NCBI GenBank assembly: GCA_036186865.1
Contig: AP025056.1
Location: 27,790,605-27,854,604, forward strand
Direction of reading: 5' to 3'
Origin: Eustoma russellianum
Lineage: Eukaryota; Streptophyta; Magnoliopsida; Gentianales; Gentianaceae
DNA: 64,000 nucleotides
Below, piece by piece: positions 1 to 9,452 of the stretch; the first letter of the stretch is position 1; every line of letters starts with the position of its first letter. The notes under the pieces were generated by a model, which saw only the letters and a list, made by a program, of their open reading frames with translations, had not been told where the DNA came from and did not search any database. The position numbers and the translations under genes are program-made.

Positions 1-530
1 CTGAATTTTGATCTGTGGGGGTAGCTGCCTGTTCACCAGCAATTGGACTTCGATCTGAGGAGATAAATGTCTGCAAAATATCATTAAGGACCTCTGATAC
101 AACTGCTGCAGCAGAATGATCATGAATCTGCACATCCGGCTGCTCTAGATGATATGGATTAAGTTCACTATCAGATATAGAAAAAAACTGTGGAGGATGA
201 GTGATATCCGCAATAAAACTGTCATCTACGCCCTGGAGTCGGGCGATATCCTAAACATACGATACCATATGCGTGGCAGTTATATCTGGCGAAGCTGACA
301 TTTGTATAGCAGTATTATTCTGATGTTGAATTGAATTCTGCGATTTCTTCGGAGTCCATTGCTGCTCCTTGGATGGACCAGATATAGCATCGTTGTATTT
401 GTGCTTGTCTGGAGCATCCTTAGTCTGTTTTATTTCTATGGGATTTCCTGCATTATGATTTGCACACGCTGTAGCCTTATGTTCCAATCTATAGCACTTA
501 GAACAATATGAGGGTAAGTCTTCGTGTGTG
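1..530 (-). pseudogene. LINE ORF1 C-terminal fragment (older family)
   Basis: Reading the minus strand from about 525 down gives EDLPSYCSKCYRLEHKATAC, a CCHC-type knuckle preceded by the EDLP signature seen in plant L1 ORF1 proteins. It is followed by a polar Lys/Gln/Ser-rich tail containing QQWTPKK, matching the RWTPxK that follows the knuckle in the other LINEs here. A stop near 251 interrupts the tail, and the frame then resumes to the window edge with acidic sequence (IARLQGVDDSF, then DSELNPY). The histidine spacing is normal, but the glycine usually before it is Glu. The upstream DUF4283-like domain is missing because the fragment ends at a TA tract near 530. It probably belongs to a 5'-truncated LINE whose remainder lies left of the window. 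It is clearly diverged from the three LINEs described below. Confidence 0.7.
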
Positions 531-566
531 TATATATATATAATATTCAGGATATATATATATATA
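528..566. repeat. TA dinucleotide tract at LINE junction
   Basis: Two runs of alternating T and A flank a short TAATATTCAGG spacer. The tract lies exactly between the minus-strand LINE fragment and the 5' end of LINE-1, so it may be the LINE-1 target or a remnant of its target duplication. Confidence 0.75.
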
Positions 567-732
567 GCGATATGGCTCTGGCGATTGCGGAATTGCAGCA
601 CAACTGAGGCACGTCACCGGCATTACGGCTCTGCCGCCGCCGCTGTTCTTCCGTTCCACAATCTTCTTTTCTTCCCTCAATTTTGATCACATCAGTAATC
701 CCTTAAAGCAGAAATCTTTCCGGTCAACTGCG

Positions 733-1988
733 ATGGCTTCATCAACACTGCCCTCCTTCGCAGCAGTGGTTTCGGGCGAAACCTCCTCTCAGCGTATTAC
801 TATATCACCGAAAACAGTATCGCAAAACAAGGGCATCCCAATGATTTCATTTCTCGATTCGGAAATTGATGCTCTTGCTGCTCCATTCAGACATTCATTG
901 TTAGGCACTTTCTGGAATGGCCGACCTCCAGTGAAGGTGATACACGAGGTATTTGAAAGAATTGGATTTCATCATGATTTGCGCATCACGCTTATAGATC
1001 AAACGCATATCCTTTTGAATTTTCAGAATGAAGCCGATTATTTAAGGTGTTTTTATCGCCGTTCCTGGCACATATCCGGTTGTCACATGCGTATTAAGAA
1101 ATGGACTGTTGATTTTGATCCCGCTGCTGATGTTCCAATAGTCCCAGTTTGGATTGCATTTCCAGGCTTAACAATTCATCTTCATCACCGAGACTCATTG
1201 TTTGAAATTGTTCGCACCATAGGCACACCGATCAAGCTTGATGTTGCGACGGCGGATGGATTAAGGGCGTTTGTTGCATGTGTATGTGTAGAAGTGGATG
1301 TCTCTCAAGAATTGCCTCAGAAAATATATTTGTAGGCAAAAAATCGAATGATCTTACAATCTGTGGTTTATGAAGATTTGCCTCAGTTTTGCACCTCATG
1401 CAGAAGACTTGGCCATGCAGTTTCAGGCTGTCGTCCAAAGGAGAAGGCCTCTATACCGCCTCCGCCACTGCCTCCACCACCCCATCCCAGGACTCAACGC
1501 TGGACGCCTGTTAAACGTAAAAAGGCAGCAACCAGGCCACAACAGATGATCCTTTGCATAATATTTCTGTCAATCCTCAAGCTCAGTCGACTGATTTGCC
1601 AACGCCAAATGCTTCAGTTGTTGACCCTCCGTCGCATGTGGGTGATGATCTGCCGCCGGCTGATGACCTGACAGCTCCCCAGGATACTGAAAATTATGAT
1701 TTTGGACACTGCTCTGACAATGAGTTGCCAGAGCATGATCAGTAAGCAGAGGTAGCTACTGTCTCTGCAGAAGTGGTCAGGCGTATGGAGATGATTCCTA
1801 CATCGCCAGACGACGATGTATTATTATCTCGTCTGCAGGATTCTACAGAGAATGCAGAGTTTATTCCTGTTGTTCCTCGTCGTAAGCGCCGTGCAAGAAA
1901 GGATCTCCCACCTTTACCCCCCTCCACGATCTTAACTCGTAGTGCGTCGCATGCAATCCAGGGAAGTGATACTACTCTATCTCAATGA
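733..1988 (+). pseudogene. LINE-1 ORF1, DUF4283/CCHC RNA-binding protein, broken
   Basis: ORF1 of plant L1 elements makes an RNA-binding protein thought to coat the element RNA. The ATG at 733 opens MASSTLPSFAAVVSG. Residues 30-200 form the DUF4283-like domain (GTFWNGRPPVKV, LRCFYRRSWHISGCHMR, WTVDFDPAADVPIVPVWI). A TAG at 1333-1335 replaces the Gln present in LINE-2 (consistent with CAG to TAG). The frame resumes with the knuckle CTSCRRLGHAVSGC and a proline run. A frameshift near 1550 and a TAA at 1743-1745 break the acidic linker. The tail then reads PRRKRRARKDLPPLPPS and ends at a TGA overlapping the ORF2 start. Its domain order matches LINE-2 ORF1 throughout. No function is expected from this copy. 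Confidence 0.88.
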
Positions 1989-4479
1989 ATATATTAATCT
2001 GGAATATACGAGGCATGCGTGCCTCTTTGCCTAGATTGCATAACTTAATACATGAACATCAATTAAATATAGTAGCAGTGATTGAACCGAAGCATTCACC
2101 ATCTCATATAGTTCGTTTTGCTATGGATATTGGTTTTTCAAATCATTTCTTTTCTCAATCAGAACGTATTTGGTTATTTTTCCGTGACACGGATTACCAT
2201 TTGGTTAGTTCGTAAGATCAAAATCAGGTGGTTCACTTCACTTTTTTATTCCGCCAGCTTCAACAGCATTTTGTCTTATCAGTGGTCTATGGCAATCATA
2301 CATTATCCCAGAGTCGCTCTCTATGGCATTCGCTATCTTCTTTTTCGGAATCCAATGACATGCCTTGGATTATTGGGGGCGATTTTAATACTTTTCGATC
2401 TCTGGAGGATCATGCAGGCCGATCCCAACCGTCCATCTCGTCAATGCAGGATTTTAATGATTGTATTGAATCATGTTCTCTAATGTCTCCACAGTATCAT
2501 GGGCCGCGATATACTTGGACAAATGGTAGAGGACTTAGTCGAGTCAGTCGCAGGCTAGACTGGTTATTTTTTAACTCCTCTTTTCAAGATGTTTTTGAAG
2601 ACACACGGCTTTCACACCTACCCCGAGTTTCTTCAGATCATACCCCATTACTATTTTCATGCCGATTGGGTAATACCGAGGGACGCAGATCTTTTCGTTT
2701 TTTAGACTCCTGGTTGCATCATCCAGACTTTCATAATTATATGAGAGCTGCTTGGACATCTTATCCAACAACAGGGGGATGTATGGCTTTTATGCGAAGT
2801 TGTTCCGACTGAAGAATGATGTACAGAGTTGGAATAAGGAAATTTTTGGAAATATCTTTTCCAATGTTAAGAATGCGGAATCGTTTATGGCTCAAGCTGA
2901 GCATGCTTGGGACGCTGACTCTACAGAGGCGAACCGTGAGGTATACCACAAAGCAAAGGCGGAATATCTTCAAGCCTTGTTATATGAGTTTCATTATTGG
3001 AAACAGAAGGCACGGGTTCGATGGTTACAAGATGGGGATGCAAACACACGCTATTTTCATTCTACCGTTAAAGGTCGGCGTACTCAACTGCGTATACAGC
3101 AAATCCATACATCTGATGGCAGATTATGCACCGATATTGCATCTATTAAGGACAAAGCTGTGGCTTTTTACTCCTCCTTATTCACGCGGGAACGCACGCA
3201 CAGTTATGAGGCCGTGCTCAATAATATACCATCCCTAATTACAGCGGAGGACAACTTGATGCTTACAAAGATTCCTACTGAAGAGGAAGTTAAGACATCA
3301 GTCTGGCATTTGGACCCCCATAGCGCAACAGGCCCTGATGGATTCAATGGTAATTTTTATCGTTCCTGCTGGTCAATTATTCATACTGATGTGGTTATGG
3401 CAGTCCAGGAATTTTTCCTTGGCATCCCTCAGCCTACTGTCATGGCTAGTGCTCTTATCACATTAATCCCTAAAAAGCCATCGCCGGACACATTTAGTGA
3501 TTTTTGGCCCATCTGTCTCACTAACTTTCTGAGCAGGGTCTGCACGAGAATCATTGCTACTAGACTCAATACCTTGCTCCCAAGAATAATTTCACCAGAG
3601 AAAACTGGCTTTCTCCCAGGCTCTGATATTTCCACGCAAGTACTAATGGCCAGAGAGATGATACATATGTTGGATAAAGGTGGTCCTCAGCTATGCTTGA
3701 AGCTAGATATGATGAAGGCTTTTGACCGCATCAGCTGGGAATATCTTGATAGGTTATTTCGTACTTTTGGATTTTCTGAGTTTTTCATTTGCCTCATTTT
3801 GAATCATTTGCGCTCCACCACATTATCAGTTTTGGTTAACGGCTAGCCTACAACATCCTTTCGGCCATGCAGGGGTGTTAAACAAGGGGATCCTTTATCC
3901 CCTCTGCTTTTTATTCTTTCATCTGAAGGTTTTAGCAAGGGATTAAAATCATTAGTAGCATCGGGTGCGATACAACCTTTCCATCTTGGCAGTGTCCCTT
4001 TTACAATCACTCACTTAGCCTATGCAGATGATCTCTTGGTTTTCTTGCGTGGAACTCAGCGTAATCTTCGACGCTTTCATTCCTCCTTGGCACAGTATGA
4101 AAATGCCTCTGGTCAAAAAATAAATTTTCAGAAAAGTAGATTCATTCCATCAGCTGCAATTACGCCACAACAGCACCGTGACTACGAGTCTATCACGGGA
4201 ATGCGGAGTTCACATCTATCATTTCGATATCTTGGTTCCTATTTACATAAGGGCATTAACAGATCGAGATATTGTGTTTCTTTATTACAACACATAGATG
4301 ATCGTCTCCATGGATGGCATTCTAAATTATTATCTTCTGCTGGCCGACTGGTCTTGTTGCGTTCAGTTGTATCTTCTCTGCCTTTACATATTCTCGCAGC
4401 AGGAGGCCTGCCCAAATCGGTAATTCACATCATACATCGCAGAATGGCAACATTTTATTGGGGTTGTAAGCATCATTGG
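1985..4479 (+). pseudogene. LINE-1 ORF2, endonuclease-reverse transcriptase, broken and truncated
   Basis: ORF2 nicks target DNA and primes reverse transcription from the nick. It starts at the ATG at 1985 (MNILIWNIRGMRASL, the first endonuclease motif). Endonuclease landmarks follow: IEPKHSP, GGDFNTF, RRLDWLF and SSDHTPLL. There is a stop at 2213-2215, a frameshift near 2760-2800 and a TAG at 3844-3846. RT motifs are visible: ATGPDGFNG, LKLDMMKAFDRISW, RGVKQGDPLSP and the catalytic LAYADDLLVF near 4020. The frame ends in HHW at about 4479, where the Copia-A LTR starts, so the thumb, the C-terminal zinc domain and RNase H are missing. The initiation codon is chosen because LINE-2 and LINE-3 share the same ATGA overlap. 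Confidence 0.9.
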
Positions 4480-4514
4480 TGTAGAGATAAGGGGGTTTGA
4501 GTGATTTCAAAATA

Positions 4515-4534
4515 AGTAACTTGAATGCATATAT
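4515..4534. repeat. LINE-2 target site duplication, copy 1
   Basis: The sequence AGTAACTTGAATGCATATAT is repeated exactly at 11158-11177 on the other side of LINE-2. Both copies lie at the corresponding point of the Copia-A LTR. The AT-rich end makes the right limit uncertain by a few bases. Confidence 0.9.
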
Positions 4535-4571
4535 TTTTTTTTATGAAACAATTATTTTATTACAAATAAAG

Positions 4572-4590
4572 CCTCACTTATGGCGGAGGA
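4572..4590 (-). promoter_or_regulatory. Conserved LINE 3' end motif with polyadenylation signal
   Basis: The sense strand reads TCCTCCGCCATAAGTGAGG, followed within about 20 bases by AATAAAAT and then the A tail. LINE-3 has TCCTCCGCCACAAGTGAGG and AATAAAAT at 47473-47507. Little else in the two 3' regions is alike, so this is probably a retained element for 3' end formation or reverse transcriptase recognition. Confidence 0.6.
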
Positions 4591-5572
4591 AAACCATATT
4601 ACATAAATTCAGCGTAGATATATAAATGAAATAAAAGAAACTAATAAATACAGATCTCCAGTCATATATGATATGCCGCATTAAAACCTTGCTAGGAAAA
4701 ACCACCCTTGTGGATAAAACCCTAGCGAAGGAAAAAGCGTACATATTTATATGACTATCATCGAAATGCATAGATTCGCAAACTGAGTACAAAGCTTGAG
4801 ATTCAGCGAGGCGAGCAAAATTGTGACCCAGTAGTGCCACCTCCAGTAGTCGCTTCATGTAAAAACCAGATATGGGTATGCCAATTCTCAATAAAGCCGC
4901 CCAGAAGGTAGAAACATCCGCCACCGGGTTGAAACCGAGACATGAAAAAGGAAGAGTCAAACAGTCGATATGATATTGGAGGAAAAAGAATGAAAGACTG
5001 GCCATTAAAGAAATAGACATACCAAGCCTGCCTGCATTCCTTAGAAAACAGGCAGGATATGTCAGATAACACCATTCTTCGCCATAGACACGCGGTGGTA
5101 GCCAACAAAGATTGTAGCGCAAACTCATGAGCCTCAATGGAAAACTCATGGCGTAAAATGAATATCCGGCCAGATTGAAGCTCCATAGCCAAGCAAACAC
5201 CCATTTTTGTAGCCACACAAAAGCACATGCAGCAGCAAAATCAAAGTATGCATCACATATATCAAGCCAAAGCAACATCAAATATATCGAGAATTTGTAG
5301 AGCTCACCAAGGCTGCCTGCACCTAGGTGAGCACAGGCAGCAACAATACACCCGTGCCAATCAAATTGAATTTGCATGTTATCACTGTCCTCCACATGTA
5401 TCAAAATGACTCGAGCGTCATCCGCAGATGTAGACCATGGACCGGGGAAAACAATATGTGTGTAAGCCATTCGAATGAATATAATAAAGAAATAAATACG
5501 AAAAGACCACATACCCTGCCTGCCTGTACTCTTACGAGTACAGGCAGAAAAAATGTAAGTGTGCCAATCCAT
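4574..5572 (-). CDS. Candidate third ORF (332 codons) in the LINE-2 3' region, unknown function
   Basis: An uninterrupted ATG-to-TGA frame begins 22 bases after the ORF2 stop and ends at HK-TGA inside a sequence shared with the 3' end of LINE-3. I recognise no known domain. The protein would be hydrophobic, with possible membrane segments around FRIYFFIIFI (residues 25-40), YLMLLWLDIC and CAFVWLQKWVFAWLW (about 95-130), LMASLSFFFLQ (about 200) and FISFFYFIYI near the C-terminus. Three in-frame repeats read ACTRKSTGRQG, ACAHLGAGSLG and ACFLRNAGRLG. Against a real gene: the sense strand is T-rich, which makes any frame look hydrophobic, and the repeats coincide with RNA hairpins. For it: ORF1 and ORF2 are frameshifted but this frame is not, and 332 open codons are unlikely by chance. 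LINE-3 has a shorter hydrophobic open frame at the same place. Confidence 0.35.
   Translation of the reverse strand: MDWHTYIFSACTRKSTGRQGMWSFRIYFFIIFIRMAYTHIVFPGPWSTSADDARVILIHVEDSDNMQIQFDWHGCIVAACAHLGAGSLGELYKFSIYLMLLWLDICDAYFDFAAACAFVWLQKWVFAWLWSFNLAGYSFYAMSFPLRLMSLRYNLCWLPPRVYGEEWCYLTYPACFLRNAGRLGMSISLMASLSFFFLQYHIDCLTLPFSCLGFNPVADVSTFWAALLRIGIPISGFYMKRLLEVALLGHNFARLAESQALYSVCESMHFDDSHINMYAFSFARVLSTRVVFPSKVLMRHIIYDWRSVFISFFYFIYISTLNLCNMVFLRHK
5028..5055 (-). other. LINE-2 3'-region hairpin 3 (28 nt)
   Basis: In sense orientation the arms are CTGCCTG and CAGGCAG enclosing 14 bases (TTTTCTAAGGAATG) that can partly pair to leave a short loop. It has the same layout as the hairpins at 5313-5340 and 5520-5547. 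Confidence 0.75.
5313..5340 (-). other. LINE-2 3'-region hairpin 2 (28 nt)
   Basis: It has the same arms, CTGCCTG and CAGGCAG, around a different 14-base core (TGCTCACCTAGGTG). The match extends one more G-C pair outwards. It is 285 bases from hairpin 3 and 207 from hairpin 1. Confidence 0.75.
5520..5547 (-). other. LINE-2 3'-region hairpin 1 (28 nt), perfect stem
   Basis: The arms CTGCCTG and CAGGCAG enclose TACTCGTAAGAGTA. The whole unit folds into a perfect 12-bp stem with a GTAA tetraloop, a GNRA-type loop in RNA. It is the most regular of the three. Confidence 0.8.
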
Positions 5573-5594
5573 TTGGAAGACATGATGTGGATCT

Positions 5595-8500
5595 TCAACG
5601 CAGAGTCACTGAGGTGAGGTCCAATGAGACTGCAGCCCGAACCATTGATGGGAGGTTGGAAGATGTGAAGAAGGAAGTGCGCGGTGATAGCATGGCATGT
5701 TGAGCTAAATAGTGGGCTGGCATATTGGCTTCTCTAAATACGTGCAGAATTTCCAGATTATGGCGAGTGATCAGCAGCTGTAACAGTGTAAGATGGAAGT
5801 TTCCAAACACAGGTTGCTGTTGACATAGACGTTGTAGTAGCTGCGCACAATCTGTCTCTATAATCAGTGATCTATATAATGGCAGGAAATATAGCAATCC
5901 AAACAAAGCCGTCTGAATTTCAGCTTGCAATGGAGGACAAGGAGGAAGGCGGAATGCAATGGCTCGGACACATGTACCACAAGAGTTGCGTAAAATACAA
6001 CCCCCTGCTGCGCTACTGCACCCCACCGCGGCATCAACATTGAGCTTAAAACGACCCGAAGGAGGGGTAAGCCATTTAATCACTTGTAGGCGCGAGGCGC
6101 GAATCTTTGGAAGCCATGATATGGAAGGCGCATTGGTGGCTGCAAGTTTTGTGCCTTGTATTGTATGAACCCACATATGGATATCCGATTGAGTTGTATA
6201 ACGAAGAGCAGAGAGAGAATAGTATGTTTGATCCCCATACACCATATTTGCATAACAACGCCATATATTATGTATGAAAATGCCAGGGACAACAATTTTT
6301 AGCACCCCCCCAATGGAGGACGTTGATGACCTGTACCACCATGCCAATAAATATTGTCGAAGGGATAAATTTATGGGGGGGATACCTTGTAATTCCGCTG
6401 CGAAGAATCTCCACAAGGGCTGTATGGTGGAGCAATATAAAAAGACATGATCAACTGAGGAGGATTGACGCCGGCAAAACGGGCATTGTGTAGGTCGCGC
6501 TGTCAAGTAGCGGCCTATATAGTCTTCGAATGGTAATGCCGCATGAAACAAACGCCAGAGTATAAGTCGGATGGCTGGCGAATGATATTTAAACCAAATA
6601 AATTTAGCTGTGTGTAGTGTAGGTCTAGCTGAACGACATATATTGTACGCCGATTTTAAAGTAAATTCCCCTGAGGCAGATGGATTCCACATGAGAAATC
6701 GGTCCATCCCTGCTGTATGCGCAGCACAAATATGATTAATGCGGCAAATAAGCTTCCAAATTGGCGAATCCGGTAAACGTGGCCGAAAATCACCTCTGCG
6801 TCCATATTTTTCCTGCATATATCGACTCCATAATGTATCTTGCTTATGATAGAGCCACCATATCCTGCAATGATAAGCCTGCTGTAAGCTATGAAGATCC
6901 CGCAGTCCCAAGCCACCCTCTTCAGTGGGCAATGTAATATTTGACCATGCAACCCAGTGGTGTCTCTGCCCCCAATAAAAATTAGCCATTTTCCTATTTA
7001 TCACCCGAATGACTGATTTTGGAAGACCCCCTGCTGCCATGATATGGATAGGTAGCGCTGACATCACCGAGCGCAATAAAACTAATCTGCCCGCAGCAGA
7101 TAATAGCCTAGAATGCCATCCTTGTAGTCTCTCATCAAAGTGCTGTAAAAGAGTAGTACAATAGCGAGTACGATTGATACCCTTGTGAAGATAAGAACCC
7201 AAATAACGGAAAGGCAGTGATGAAAGCCTCATCCCAAGTATTTCCTGTAAAGCGCGAACGCGACTCACCGAAAGGCGATCTGATGGAATAAAACTACTCT
7301 TCTGAAAATTGACCTTTTGCCCAGATGCAGTTTCATAATCCGTTAAGAACTTTTTAAATCTACGAATGTTACATTGTGTGCCTTGTAGAAAAACAAGAAG
7401 ATCGTCGGCATACGCTAAATGAGATATGGAAAAAGGGATCCGACCAAGACGAAATGACTGGATATGTCCCGCTGTCACTAACGAGGATAAGCCACGGCTG
7501 AACCCCTCAGAAGCCAAAATAAACAGCAATGGAGATAAAGGGTCTCCCTGCTTCACCCCTCGATGTGGGAGAAACTTTGGAGATGGTTCCCCATTAATCA
7601 AAACTGATAAAGTAGTGGCGCTGAGATGATTGAGGATTAATCTGGTGAAGAAACCTGAAAAGCCAAATCTCAATAAAAGATGTTCCAGATAATTCCAACT
7701 GACTCGGTCAAAAGCTTTCATCATATCCAATTTCAAGCATACATGTGAAGGGCCATTATCCAACATATGAACCATTTCTCTTGCTAACAAAACTTGTGTT
7801 GAGATATCATGGCCTGGGAGAAAACCTGTTTGTTCCGGCGAAATCAACTTGGGGAGAAGCAGACCCAGTCGCGTCGCAATAATACGGGTACACACCTTAC
7901 TTATGAAATTCGTCAAACAGATTGGACGGAAATCACCGAAAGAACGTGGTGAGGAGGTTTTGGGTATCAAAGTAATAACTGCACTTGCCATCATTGATGG
8001 CTGCGGAATACCCAAGAAAAATTCTTGCACTGCTTTTTCAACATCAGAATGTATAACCGACCAACATGAACGATAAAACATACCGTGAAAGCCATCTGGG
8101 CCAGCAGCACTATGAGGATCCTAGATGCCATACCGCATCTTTAATTTCGGACGCAGTGGGCAACGCAGTTAGTCGTGTATTGTCCTCTTCGGTGACCAGT
8201 CGAGGAATGGAAGATAATATAGCTGCATAATTCTGCGTAGGAACTGGAGCAAACAAGTCAGTGTAGAAAGCTACCGCCGCTGCTTTAATGTCTGATGGCT
8301 CCGTTAGCAACTGTCCATCTGGAGCCTGTATTTGTTGAATACGTAGGTGTGTCCGCTTTCCCTTGACAATAGAATGAAAATATTGTGTATTCGCATCACC
8401 TTCCTGAAGCCATTTTACTCGTGCTTTCTGTTTCCAGAAATGTAACTCCGCATTAGACGCTTGTAAATATTCGGCCTTACACTTATGATATGCGGCTCGA

Positions 8501-9452
8501 GTGTCCTCTGTTGGCTGAGCATCCAAGTCAGCTTCAGCATGATTTAATTGAGTCTCCCGCATATTTAAGATTACTAAAAATATTGCCGAAAACGTCCTTA
8601 TTCCATCGCTGCAGATCTTTTTTGAATGAGCAGAGCTTGCTGTAGAAACCATACATACCACCCGTAGTTGGATAAGAAAGCCACACTTGTGTCATGTAAT
8701 TATTAAAGTCTGAATGATGCAGCCATGCATCTAAGAATCTGAATGTGCGGCGGCTAGACCCCTCTTGGCGACGACAAATGAGTAATAATGGCATATGATC
8801 AGAAGCCACTCTTGGAAGATGAGACAATTGAAGCGTTGGAAAAGTATCTTGGAATGTAGAATTAATAAAGAGCCAGTCCAATCTGCGAGATATGCGACCA
8901 AGACCCCTTCCATCTGTCCAAGTGAATCTGGAACCCTGATGAGGAGGAGCCATCAAAGAGCAATATTCAACACAGTCATTGAAATCTTGTAATGTGTACT
9001 AGCGAGGGAACCGAACGACCACGATGGTCTTCTAACGTGCGAAATGTGTTAAAATCACCACCAACTAGCCAAGGTAACTGACACGAATCAGCAAAGTCAC
9101 GCAGAGCTCGCCAAAGAGGGCGGCGCAGAACAGACGTTGTGGTAGCATATACCACCGAAAATATAAATGTCAACTGCAGTGAAATGGATTGAAGAGTAAA
9201 ATGCACCACCTGACCCTGATCCTGAGTATCAAGTAATGTAAACTCAGTATCCCGCCAAAAAAACCAAATACTATGCAAGTGAGAAGCGTAAGAGTGTGTA
9301 AAACCAAGCTGCAACATGAAACGACCAATGTTTGAAGGTGTGTGTTTAGGTTCTAATAAAGCTAATAAATGCAACCGATGCTCTGTAATCAAACATTTTA
9401 ACCTAGGCAGTGAGGCACGCATGCCCCTAATATTCCACACTAAACTATTCAT
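5595..9452 (-). pseudogene. LINE-2 ORF2: endonuclease, reverse transcriptase, zinc domain, RNase H; frameshifted
   Basis: It starts at the ATG at 9452 overlapping the ORF1 stop (ATGA). Domains in order: APE-type endonuclease (WNIRGMRASL, LEPKHTPS, GGDFNTF, TDGRGLGRISRRLDWLF, SDHMPLL); reverse transcriptase (GPDGFHG, LKLDMMKAFDRVSW, RGVKQGDPLSP, LAYADDLLVF); a C-terminal zinc domain of zf-RVT type (CPFCRRQ, then VDHVFLYC); and a plant-type RNase H (LNVDAAVG, LQAEIQTALFGL, IIETDCAQL, VFREANMPAHYLA). Frameshifts lie near 9000, 8570 and 8115. From 8081 to the stop at 5595, 828 codons are open. Most catalytic residues are visible, so loss of activity looks due to frameshifts rather than wholesale decay. 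Confidence 0.92.

Larger units (their letters stand above)
567..4479 (+). mobile_element. LINE-1: L1-type non-LTR retrotransposon, 3' part cut off
   Basis: The 5' leader starts GCGATATGGCTCTGGCGAT and resembles the leader of LINE-2 (GGCTCCGGCGAT), which places the 5' end near 567. The leader (to 732) is GC-rich and codes for nothing obvious. ORF1 and ORF2 follow and overlap by ATGA. ORF2 is cut in the sequence coding HHW, where the Copia-A LTR begins at 4480. The rest of RT, the RNase H domain and the 3' end are not found further along the window. Several stops and frameshifts show an old, inactive copy. Confidence 0.9.

Noticed and set aside
4803..5228. Second long open frame (141 codons) within the LINE-2 3' region
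   Set aside because: It overlaps the longer 332-codon frame in another frame and ends without relation to any shared motif; taken as a shadow of the low-stop T-rich strand.
5028..5547. Hairpins as transcription terminators or microRNA precursors
   Set aside because: Stems of 7-12 bp without T runs or the length needed for a plant microRNA precursor; they repeat within a LINE and fit element RNA structure better.
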